Assembly (NCBI GenBank): GCA_026182355.1
Contig: JAPFBL010000048.1
Coordinates: 1,116,001-1,180,000 of the forward strand
DNA: 64,000 nt
Direction of reading: 5' to 3'
Source: Hermatobates lingyangjiaoensis
Taxonomy: Eukaryota > Arthropoda > Insecta > Hemiptera > Hermatobatidae
Position 1 is the first letter of the stretch, and each line of letters begins with the position of its first letter. The translations under genes and the position numbers were made by a program. The notes under the pieces were generated by a model that saw only the letters and a program-made list of their open reading frames with translations, did no database searches and was not told the origin of the DNA. This document shows, one piece after another, positions 46,442 through 59,500 of the stretch.

Positions 46442-49400
46442 TCATTGGTTAGTTTCCATGTCTGAGCTATTCTCATCTTCACTGGTTACGTCGGAGTCTT
46501 GGGCTTGGTCGAGACACTTCGAACAGCTGCACTCAAACAGGTAATAGTCTCTACAAAACACAGCTAAATAAATCAAGATATCATTTTGACACAATTCAGA
46601 TTAAATAGTACTAACAAACTAAGATGTTATATAAAAGATGTTCACAACAGTTATAACTCCTTAAATAACGATCACAGACAATAAATAATTGTCTCCAAGA
46701 ATTTTCAGACAGAAAAAAACTTCATTTCTAATCTCAACATATTTCCTACTGCTTCTTAAAATGTTCACCTCTGTTGTAAATACTGTTTTTTAATGATAAT
46801 AATACATGTTCCTATGCACCTTCTCAACATTTCATACATGTACTTTATACTAAATACATTCATTATTTATATCAAAAGAGATATTATTTTTAAGATTCTC
46901 ATAGTCACTTTAAAAACTTTAAATCGCTTATTAAATGCTGTCTGAATATGACTACTGCATGATAAACATATACAATATGTGTTCATATGCAATATGCATA
47001 TTTTTTAATTTAAAATATTGGAAGATGTAAGGCTTAACACTTAAAAGGACAACTGACATGTATTAAGATCCAAATAATTGTAATTGTTATAACTGACTAG
47101 ACGGATTTAACGAAATTCAAATTAAATCAATTAGTAAAAGTAATTTTGAATGAGCTTAATTAACACTTTATTGCAGTAATGTTGAGTGTAGACCACTCCA
47201 GATTTTTTTTAACTTTATGATCCGATAATATTTCATTACTTCCCACTTAATTCCATTGGTGAAATTAAAAAAATGATAGTTAATAGTAATTGTTTCTAAA
47301 TCCCACAGTTATATGGGGTTTTATCTTTAGTGATGTTCTAAATGTGGAAAATCTGACCAATTTGTTATTTAGTACTGCTTTTAGTCATGCGCAAGCCACA
47401 CCACCGCTCTACTGATACTGTTAAAAATGATTCTTTTGTAAATTGATGAGTGTATAACCATAAATTCACAGGTAACATTTATCCGTTAGTATGGACAATT
47501 CATTAGTTACATTGTTTTTCATTAAAACCATTTAACATTTTCAAAAGTCCAATAAGCTCAAAATTATTACTTAATTACTTATTTATAATTACTTAAATTA
47601 TAAAATATAATTACTCGTATTTTAAAGAAAAAAGAACAGAGCCCACCATAAGCTTGGCATCAAACCATCTCCTGGCTACAACTGTGTCACCAAAATCATC
47701 TCTATACATCACTGACAGATATGCTTTTGTCAAGAGAACTCAGATACCTTCATGCAATTCGTTAACGAAATCGAATTTAATTTCTTATAAAATATTGTCC
47801 GAATTTATGTAATTTTAATTAACAAATACACATCGTTTCGAATAAAGTGTAAATATTTAGTCAAGTATAACTGTTGTTTATACAATTTAATTCAATGTTA
47901 TTTAAAATTCATTAAAAATTTAATTTAATGTTAATTTGATAAATGTAGTATTTACTAAATGAGGACCGAAAAAACAATTTCTAGTTGCATGGTAAATAGG
48001 GGCCAGGTTAACTTAGTGGTTAGTGTACTCGCCTCTGGGCTGGTAGTCCGGGGTTCGATCTCCATCTGGTCCTCGATTTATTCACTCGGGAGGTGAAATA
48101 AATTTGAGGACGTCGTCCCTCGGAGAGAGGGCGTTAAGACGAACCTGTACGGTGCCAGGTACTCGTTAAAGATCTCTACTCAAAATGCACTTGAGTTAGG
48201 TAAATTTTAGGACTTCAAATGTAGAATCATCGATCAAACAAAAAACCGGTAAGCTACTGACGTTATCACCCGCTAGTGGATCAGTTTAAACACAATAAAC
48301 AAAAATATATGATAAATGGATCATCTTATTTTTTTGTTGACGTACACATTTATTTCATCTGTTTATACTAACTGAGAACACTACTCTACAGAATAAGTTA
48401 AGCACTAAATTAAGAAAGTTTACCTGAGGTGTTTTTGTCTGGAGTGCCTGCTTCTGGCAAGCTCGCAGTCATCTAAATAAGATACTGTAATCTCTTCACC
48501 TGAGGCGATATTCGTCAGAGCCACAAGACTAAGAGTATAGTCAGAGTACGGGAAGTTGACGGAAGCATTTGGAACGCAGTTGTGATTCAGACAGCGCTGT
48601 AGCTTGTAGAGACCAGAGCCTTCACAATTCAGAAACATCCCTACTTCTAAAAACAAAAATACTTTTTAAACACATCGGACATATCATTCATGATTTGATT
48701 AGAACAGGGTGGTATTTAATAAAAGAACTAGTAAGCATAAAAAAATCGTAAGGAAGGATAACCCATCAACCTGGGCATTTGGTATGAATCCTTTCTTCTT
48801 CGTCTTTCTGTTCAAGACTTGCACCCGTCCCATCAGATATAGGAATCCGCAATTCAAATTTTATGAATTGATTGAATTTGTATAATCCATTTGACCTCTC
48901 TTACTATGTAAGTATTTAGTACATAGGAAGCAAAGTTTTCCTAAAGTCCCACCAACTGCTAGTCAGTACCACTACATTCCTTTAGACGCTGATCGTCACA
49001 CAAAACATTACGTGATTTTTGACCCTGCACTGAAATAAGAACTTAACTATAACAGGAAATGCACGGCCAACAGAAAGAATCCGCCAATTCTCTTTGACAT
49101 TACAATAGCTCTTTCTTAATGTCGATATCAATCAACTTTATTGGTTAATACCAATAAAATAAAGTAAAATTATAAAAAAAATTCAGAGTTGATAAAGAAG
49201 CTGCTGCATTTATAAATATAAAGATATTATACATTAAAAATTATATAAATTATTATAAAATAGTATTGGGCATTTGAAACCATTTAAATAAGATCACTAT
49301 TTTGAAATAACTAGTTTAAAAAAAAATTATATTTAATTTCTTTTAAAAAAAATTACGAATGTAAAAGTAAAAAAACTACATTACAAGAAAGTGTTTCTAG

Positions 49401-52400
49401 ATACTTAACGAATCCATTACTCTTCAGTAAAACTAGTTGTACGATTATTATGAGATAGTAAAATAAATTAGACACAAAAATTAGACAATAATAAATTTAT
49501 AAGGTTTAAAAATAGAAATACTGAGAAAAAAGCAAACAGTAAATAGTAATTTAGCTTTAACACCGTTAAATTACATTAAAACAAAAAGTAAAAGGCATAC
49601 CCTTATCCATGGCATCATAAACTTTTGAAATGAACTGCTCAAGACAGTCCCTGTCAAGGCTAGAGAGGTCTTGGGCAGAAGCCAGCTCAATCCACTTACT
49701 CCACACGCTGCTTCCAATACCTTGTCCATTTCGGCCAAGCAATCCTAGAAGAGTCTTCAGTCCCTCCACTGAAACTAACTGCATGTATGTAGACCATCTC
49801 ATCAACAAAGTCGACATTATAGCAAATACAATATTCCTGTCAGAACAGAGCTGCTACCCATGACAAATAATCATTTCCATTATACAGATTATAATTAGAT
49901 ACACACTGAAGCAGCTCCCACAAAAACTAATTTACTTCTAACCAATGTCATCAAGTCTACCAATTATCCTTATCATATTTTACCTTCTGAAATGTTTGTC
50001 TAACTTTTTATTCACACTTTAACATAGCACATACATGTACCACAGCTGTTAGTTCATATAAGGATAGATATATATATCAATGTACATAAAGAAACATAGA
50101 GAAATTAAAAACAAAAACTTAGTCTCTAATTTTCGGTCGAACCATCTTCAGGAGAGATAAAGAAGGGAAACCAAGCTCACTGGTACAGAGACGGTTGGAG
50201 ACCAACATTGTTGCCACATAGACGCCCGGTCACAGAGAATAAGTTAGACAAGAATCAATTTAAATTAAAATAGGAATATGAAAAATAATAGTAAACACAA
50301 AAACAAATAAAATAAAATAATAAAAAATAAAAACTCAGGGATGGACAGAAGAAATGATACATATATAAATAAATAAAAGTTAAAAATAAAAACTGAGGGA
50401 TGAACAAAAATTTTTAATTTTTATTTATTTATGTATCATATCTTCTGTTCATCCCTCAGTTTTTATTTGTTATTATTTTATTTTATTTGTTTTTGTGTTT
50501 ACTATTATTTTTCATATTCCTATTTTAATTTAAATTGATTCTTGTCTAACTTATTCTCTGTGACCGGGCGCCTATGTGGCAACAACGTTGGTCTCCAACC
50601 GTCTCTGTACCAGTGCGCTTGATTTCCCTTCTTTATCTTTCCTGAAGAAGGTTCAACCGAAAATTAGAGACTGTAAGTTTGTGTTTTTAATTTCTGTATG
50701 TTTCTTTATGTACATAGAACTGTATTTGTCCATTTCGGATCGTATTTTCATCGAAAAAGTGTTAACGCCCCATATTTGGCTTGCAGTTGTTTCTTACACA
50801 ATTTCTCCAGTTTCCGGAATTCCCTCCTCGTCTCTTCATTAAAACTATAAAGCTTATCACCAATATTGCTAGTCGCGACTATGCGATACAAGCCAAATAT
50901 GGGGCGTTATTTAACAATATATGTTTAAATGAAGGACTGCTTCCAACTTTTACAAATATATATATATATATATAAAGAGATCTGACAGCTTATTTATACA
51001 AACGAATATTTAAATGCTACTAAATTAAATATGTATTTATTAAAATAATTACGTTTCGAAGTACAATGTGATAATTGTAAGAAGAAATACTCATCCAAGG
51101 CAGCACTGTTACTTGTATTCCAATAAACTTAATTATAAAATTTAGTTTTTGTAAAGTAAAGAACTGTTTTTAATTAGAAACACTGAGACTTCAGTTTCGT
51201 TTTCGTCGGTATTTTGTAAGTAGTAAATCATGTATAGTAATGCCTGCAGTCAACGTTAAGTACAGTTACTACAATTTTGATTGATTTTCATATTTTAAGG
51301 TTATCAGAACCATTTTCTAACTCCTCATATTATCTGTGAATAATAATTTTAGAAAAATGAGTCTGGTTTCGTACCATCACTGAACACTAAAATAACTAGA
51401 AAAGTGAATTGTTAAAGCACTTACTGATGAAGTTATTGTAGTAGGAATTGCGCTTGATAGGAGATGCTGAACTTCCTTTAGATTTTCTAAAGTTCTTTTT
51501 CCAAGAAGTTTCAGTACCAAATCGTTCTTTTCATCTATTACTGAATGTGTGAACTAAAAAAACAAAACAAAATTTGGGTTGGTTTAAACTCAACTATTCT
51601 ATAAGTAAACATATTACTAGGCACTTACAATAAGTTTGATCAACTAATTTAGTTTAATGTGATGTCAACATTTTGACAATTATAACTAATATATGATCAG
51701 TATTAATTACGACACGATCCGAAAAGTGCCTACAGCAGGATTTTCACAGATACCCTTTTTAATGTAATATTTTCTTTTCAAGTATTTAAAATGCTTGAAA
51801 TATGTGTTATGCAATATTTACATTAAGACAATACTTAATACGAAATTGGAAGTTTACATCGACTAGAAATGTGTGTTAAAACTATACTCGTTTTGGTGTA
51901 ATGTTTTGGCTGTTAATGACCATTACGATTTGTCAACTAGCAAAATTTTTTAAAGAGACCCCCACTCGCAGTTAGATGTCATCATAAAGAGATTCAGGGG
52001 ATTTCAAAACATCAAAATCAGTCAATTTCTCAAATAAAGTCTTATTCGTCATTACCATACTTTCTAGCAACTACAAAAACAGCTGACATAAAATTGGGTC
52101 CCCACCTCCTCTGGGGTCAAAGATTGACGTATTAATATTTCGGTCAGTTAGCCAGTATTGTACTTACACCTACTAAAATTGGTAACGATAACAGGAGTAC
52201 GGGGGTAAGTACTACTGATCATATAAATAGTGGAATTTTCCCTGATGTCATTCATATATTTCTATTAATTAATATAATTACACCCAGTAAATTTAAAGGA
52301 GGCCAAGCTGTATTATTAGCAAAAAAGAAAAGGAAAGAAAAAAAATCAGAAAAAAGATAAAGAAGGACGTATAAAACTGCGATTATTAGAAAGCTCATTA

Positions 52401-55400
52401 ACAATATTAATTAAACAACAAAGGCCTGAAGAACATAATCCATGTCCTACTATTAGAACCAAGAAACCACAAATACCTCAATAATTAATAGTCAAAATAC
52501 CACAAAAAACCAGAGCAAAATGTACAACTGAAAAATAAGCAATTAAAGACTGAATATCAGTCTGAAAAAGACACAAAGTTCCAATTATTAATATACCAGA
52601 CAATCTTAATCAACATAATAAACAATTTAGCAATTACCGTATCAAATATTTTAAGCATGGAGAAATAAATAAAAACAATTTCCCTTGTTACCAGAAAAAA
52701 AGATACATGAAAAAGTTTAATTCTATAAAAATTTACAATACTTAGAGAAGCTGGTCACCACAAAAGAAATGTTTTGAAAAAATTTCAAGTTCTGACATAC
52801 AATCTTCTGTTTAGCTTTTCCTAATGAGCAGATGTAACCTGGAGAAGAACACTCAATGATCGAGAAGCATTGCTTTTTTGGTAAAACTTCTTTCGTATAT
52901 AGATTAATTTTCTTAAATTACCTATTAAAAGTAATTACCTTCCAGTATCTGATTGTTCAACTAATGAGTCTCTTGAACTTATTAAATTAAAGAAATTCAT
53001 GTCAACCCACTGATAAATTAAAAGATTGATTATATTTGAGGTCAGCTAGTTGGTTACATTATAGTTTTATCTTATGTATATTCATTATATAAAATATTTC
53101 GTTATATATAAATATTCTTTTGTACATTCATTAAATAAGTAATTGTAATGACTTACCTTCATTAGTTCACCCAAGGCTTCCTCTTTATTGGCCGACTGTT
53201 CAATTGTAGCTATTATTCTTACTATTAACTCCATTGAAGTTGTTTCAGGAGGAAAGTGGATTCTCCTATTAAAACAATGTTTAAAATACATAAAAGTGTA
53301 CATACAAAAAATTTTTTTATATACAAAATTCTAACTGTTACAAAACGAATAATTCAATTCTTCAGAACAAGTCTAATGCATAAAATTAATTCATCTTATC
53401 TTCATTGGATAATATTGATAGTACCAAAGAGGTTTGTTGAAGTCACATTGGTAAATGATACCATCTTACTTATTATTATTATATTATATTATATTAGAGA
53501 GGAATTGTCTGACCAGTTTCCGAAGTATGTAGTCCACCTTCTAGCAGTAATGATCAGTTATAGGTTTATATGATATAAACCCGTGACACAGTGATTTCAA
53601 TCTTAAAAATGGACAACGTCCGAAACAAATAAAAAAAAATTCCTTCTCCTGCAAACTTGCTTTGACAGTATCATCTACTAATGAAACTTAGTAACAATTC
53701 TAAGAAAGTACAGTAGAGAAAGCACTTAAAATTCTATTGTCAGTGAATTTTCAGTTTCATTCCAGACTGTCGTTGTCCCATTCATCTCATCATCTCTATT
53801 AATTTAAGGATATATATATATATATATTAACAAAAGAAACCTTCCAAGAGGACATATCACATAGAATCACATGGGATAAAAATATTTATCACGACTCAAA
53901 CAGTTTTCAGGCTTAAAACAAATTTTCAAAGCCGACATTCTGGTTTCATTTAAAATCTTTACAATAGTAATACAATGGACCAAACAAACGCGCTGAGCTT
54001 CTTGGAGGCGTTGAAGCTAACTGGGGTACTATAGTACAGAAAGGGGGGAGTCATATAGTTCTTAGGACTATAATCACCCATTATAAATAAATAATTAATA
54101 GTAATACAAAGAAAAATATTAGAAATCTTATAATGATAACAATTATACAGATCCCAAAAATATCACTTTTTTTCTTATATACAAATGCTTTTGATCTAGG
54201 TAAAAAAGCAATGCTACAACACATACAGAAAGAAATGATTTTGTCATGGATATTTCATTTTTAAGGAATCAGTGAAAACTATTTTTTTCACAAGAGATAC
54301 AATTTGTTATTAATATATTCATTGCTTAAATTATACAACAGAAAACCGCTGTATTTTCTTGTAAATTAAAATCTCCTTATATTCCCTTGGAGTAGTGTTA
54401 CTTATAACAACAACAAAGTTCAATGGTGCCCCATCAAACAAGTGAATCGATATGCTATTATTGCGTAATAGGAAGTATCAAGCAACCTTTCTTATAACTA
54501 TAGATGTGTATACTACGTGTTGCCCTCCTATGAATAAACAACATATATTTAATATGTACTTAATTTATACAGCCTATTAGTATGCAATATACATACAGTT
54601 AAATATACTGTATGTACAGATAAAATACAGTATATTTAGAACTAGTTTAAAACTAATCCATCCTCCTATTTTTAAAGTAAGATAATGGAGTGGTTGCATA
54701 TTAACGCTCGAATATAATCGGCAATGAAAAACGCATTACATAATATGCTTAATACATTCATATTTACTAATAATATATGCAAGCTAATTTACTCGTATAT
54801 AAATAATATGCGTATGCTATTATTAATTAAACTAAACATTTTTTTTTCAGATTTTGAAGTTCTTTTGGTGGGTGAAGGAGCAGGTTGGGATGGATTGATT
54901 TTCAGTTATACTGTATGGGGCAAATTGATTGGGTAAGAGCAATTGAGTCAGCTCTAAAACGGTACGTAGAGTTATCACTGCACTCTCGATTTCATTTTCC
55001 CTATATCTAAGATTCACTTGTCCTATCTCGAAACAGATTATTTTATCATTCACTTTAATGTCCTCTCGATCTTAAATTCATTAAGATTTTAAATCTCTTC
55101 TAACTTTTTACAGTACATTTCTCAAAGTTCGGGCATACATTTCTGCAACTACCTAGTCTTTGTCAAGGTTACTTCATAAATTTATTGTGTTCAAAAAGCA
55201 GTGCAAACCTACAGGTCCTTTAAAAAAAAAGTGGAAAATGAAACTGGAATTTTTAAAAATAGCACCTGAAAAATATAATACATACTTTATAATATGTCAA
55301 TGCTAAAATTAAAACAAAAAAAAGTTAATGAATCCGACATAAGGATATACGTAAATTGCATAAAAAAAATGTAAACATCTATGTCTCCAATACGATTTTT

Positions 55401-56462
55401 AAGAGATTACATGAATAACATTGTTCGACTTTGATAAGAGATATTGACCAGATTATTTTACAAAAATATCATCATTAATATTTGTATTCATACTATATAA
55501 ACAAATAGTGCTAATAAATTATTGAGTGTGAAATGTCTTTCATATCTGAGAGTTAATTCCAAATGAAAACCCCAGGTAGTTAAAGAGCTATAAAGTATAA
55601 ATGAAGACATTGATTAAGGTTTGTTTGTAGCTAACTGTGACGGCCAGTACTTACATCCAGGCGTTGTTCAGAGCAGTCAAGGGTTCAGTCAGCTTGCACA
55701 CGGTTTTGTGGTAATCCTTCCATGCAGACTCTCTACACTTCCTACTGCAGTATTTGACCTAACAACATATAACAATCCACTACAAACAAAAATCAACAAA
55801 ACTAAATGTACTCTATTTCAAATGTTAAATAATATTTCATACCAATTATATATTATATAGACAACCCGAGACCCTTTGTGTCACTCAGAAATTATAACAA
55901 TAGGTATTGAAATTAATTCATTGAACACGATTGACAGGGATAATTTTAATTGTTGTTCTTGTTATTAAGGCACGAAAACAGATTCGTATATGGCCCAAAC
56001 TTTTGATATAGTATTCTTAGCATAACGAACATTTCTTTCACCTGAAGATTAATTGAGGGGTTTCTTTCTTTGATGTACAAAGCCTCTAAAATATGCAGTT
56101 TATCAACATTTTCCTCTCGTGAAATCTTCAGGTGAAAGAAATGTTCGTTATTCCAACAAACAAGAACTTAGAGCCTAAAATGAAATGGAATAAGAACGAA
56201 ACTGAAACCTGTACTCTGATTGACCAATAAGGCAAGTTTATTGGACCAATCAATATAAAGAAGTTTATATAAGCATACTTCCAGAAGAAGATTTTACACA
56301 ACGATGACCAACGTAATTATGGTCGAAAGCTCGTATGAATTAGTGTCCCTTGGACAATTGATGTGGAAGCTCCAATTACAAGATAGAAGAATCGCCCGCA
56401 AGATCGATGCCACCAGCTCAAAAATCGTGAGAGCAGAAGCTGCTGCTACTTTTAACAAATAT

Positions 56463-56510
<48 letters not shown>

Positions 56511-59500
56511 TGATGTATCTCAATGATTTATCAGATTAGAGCAAGGTTCTCGAGGATTTCAATATTGACTATGACAAAATCCTAAACTTGCTTGAACTAT
56601 TTATATATATATAAAATGATAAACAGTATCGACCGTGGAATAGAAACAAAACTAAAATTTATCGGGACTTTGTCAGTTCTTCAGGTTCAAATTAAACTTT
56701 CATTGCCAACGTTTCGGTTTTTATTTAAAACCTTTTTTATAGGCAGAAGTATAAATTTTGAAACAGAAAAACTAAGTATTACATTACAAATTATTTTGCA
56801 AAGAAAAAGAGTCTGTGGATTTTAACAACAACTATAGTCTGAATGAACACGTGAGACTTAACTGTGTCACGTGTTCATTGAGACTACAGTTGTTGTTAAG
56901 ATCCACAGACTCTTTTTCTTTGCAAAATAATTTGGAATGTAATACTTAGTTTTTCTGTTTCAAAATTTATACTTCTGCCTATAAAAAAGGTTTTAAATAA
57001 AAACCGAATCGTTGGCAATGAGAGTTTAATTTGAACCTGAAGAACTGACCGAGTCCCGATAAATTTTAGTTTTCTATATATATATATATATATCAATGAT
57101 CAAACCACAATAAGAAAATGGGAAAACAAGACCCTCAGTTGGGTTTTTGACTCTGACGAAGACCGCTTGTTACGGTTGAAAGATCTTAGTCTTGTTTGCC
57201 CATTTCTTATTTTGGTTTGGTCATTCATTGTTATTTCACGTGTTTATGTGAAATCTTTATATATATATATATATATATATATATCATGATTTGTTTTCTT
57301 GACCCAATATTTATATGATGTAATTTTCTTGAGGTTTGAGGTCCAATGATTAAAACTAGTCCATTTGCCGACGTTTCGACATATATTTATGTCATCTTCA
57401 GGGCTACAACATGATTGTTTTACAATTAGCACTACTATTACTACTATTTGGTAATTTATTACATTTTAATATGTTCGGTAACAAAGAGGAATTTTTTGAT
57501 AAACAATTATTACGACTATGGATTATTTTGTTATACATTAACATAAGGATATTGTTATAATTAGTCTATTGCTTTAGAATTATTGCATAAGTATAGAGAT
57601 CACTATTTGATTACCTTGGAAATCTATTTATGTTGCAGCATTCTTCTTTAATACTGTTTCATGATGGTTACTATTTGTTTTCTGGGAGGTTTCTTTACGG
57701 TTATGTTCTGTTTTATCTTGTTTGAGTACACAGTGTTTTTTTTCCCATATTTTTTTTCCTATTTTTATTTTTTTTTGTTTTGTTTTTTTTTATATTATTT
57801 TTACTGGGTTGCCTATTCTTCATTTGTTAGTCCCTATGGTTTGTTTTCTTGTATTGTGTAAAAATGTTTGTATAAATTTGGCTAAATTTTTCTATGTCTG
57901 TTCTAGAGTTGCAAGTGTTTTTCGTTTGTCCTATGTGTATTATTTCCTTTACTAGTCTCTTTTGTGTGTGTTTTTCTTTGTCTATTATATGTGGGTTTTG
58001 AAAGTCAAAATTATGTTTTTGTGTGTTGGCATGTTTAGCTAGGGCGCATGTTATTTTTTGTCCTGTAATGTCTGATTTATGCTGTGAAATCCTGTTTGCT
58101 AAGTATTGGCTGGTTTGCCCTATATATTTTGTATCACAGTCGTTGCAGTTAATTTGATAGACTATATTGCTGTTTTGTAATGTAGAGGTTACCATCATGT
58201 TTGTAACCATCATGAAACAGTATTAAAGAAGAATGCTGCAACATAAACAGATTTCCAAGGTAATCAAATAGTGATCTCTATACTTATGCAATAATTCTAA
58301 AGCAATAGACTAATTATAACAATATCCTTATGTTAATGTATAACAAAATAATCCATAGTCGTAATAATTGTTTATCAAAAAATTCCTCTTTGTTACCGAA
58401 CATATTAAAATGTAATAAATTACCAAATAGTAGTAATAGTAGTGCTAATTGTAAAACAATCATGTTGTAGCCCTGAAGATGACATAAATATATGTCGAAA
58501 CGTCGGCAAATGGACTAGTTTTAATCTTTGGACCTCAAACCTCAAGAAAATTACATCATATATATATATATATATATATAAAAGATTTCCCAGTAAACAG
58601 AATAAAATAAAAATTAGCGTCTAAAGCACAGTAAGAAATGCAGATATGGTATGTTGCTAAGACCTTTCAATCAGAATAACTGGTCTTCGTCAGAATTTCG
58701 CTTGTACTATATACCTTATATAAAAGTTCTCAAAAGTAAAATATATAAGCATACACGGTTCTCAACCCCCGCTATTCAGCCGGTACACTGTGTCTTACAT
58801 ATTCTCTTCTTGCTGGTGACGGTTAAACCGAATATTTGAGACGGCAGGTAATTTGAGACCTATTGTGTATGCTAAACCTAGCAATTAGTGAAGCTATTTT
58901 CTTTTTTCATCACTACATATTTCTCTAGTGCCTATAAGCCTTGATATGTTTTTAAGTAGTTTTCTTGCATTCTCTCTTCTTCCTCCTGTACTTCTTGTAT
59001 CTTTAGTCACTCTCACTCAACTTCTTATCAATACCCGTTTTGAAGATCCGATGGCGATGCTTTAAAAATCCTCCGATTTTCCAAAACAGTTCCAGTCAAT
59101 CGTCTGATCACTAGCAAATACATTATTAACTTTGTACATATTCAAAAACAAACAATTCACCACGAGAAATTATTAACAATAAAACATACAATACATAACA
59201 TTAATAAAAGAGGAACACTTACCCCACAGTCATCACATATAGTATGTTCCGCTACATTGGTGGGACATAACTCAGGATAAGGAAGGACTATGTTTTTATC
59301 GTTCGTTAATCTCCATATATTTTCTTCAGTTGTTTCCAAAGGTCTGAAAAAGAAATACTATTGGAGACCAAACTATTTTTTTTTTAAATTATTATAGACA
59401 ACAAATTTTATCACAAGAGTTAAACTAGAGACCCATTAAATCTTTTTCTACCTCCTTCTGGGAGATAAAAAAAATTTGCTTATTTTAAAAACTTTAGTTT

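Noticed and set aside
56640..57096. Two open frames with nearly identical proteins on opposite strands (56592-56825 and 57096-56896)
   Set aside because: They are the two arms of one palindromic repeat, not duplicated genes.
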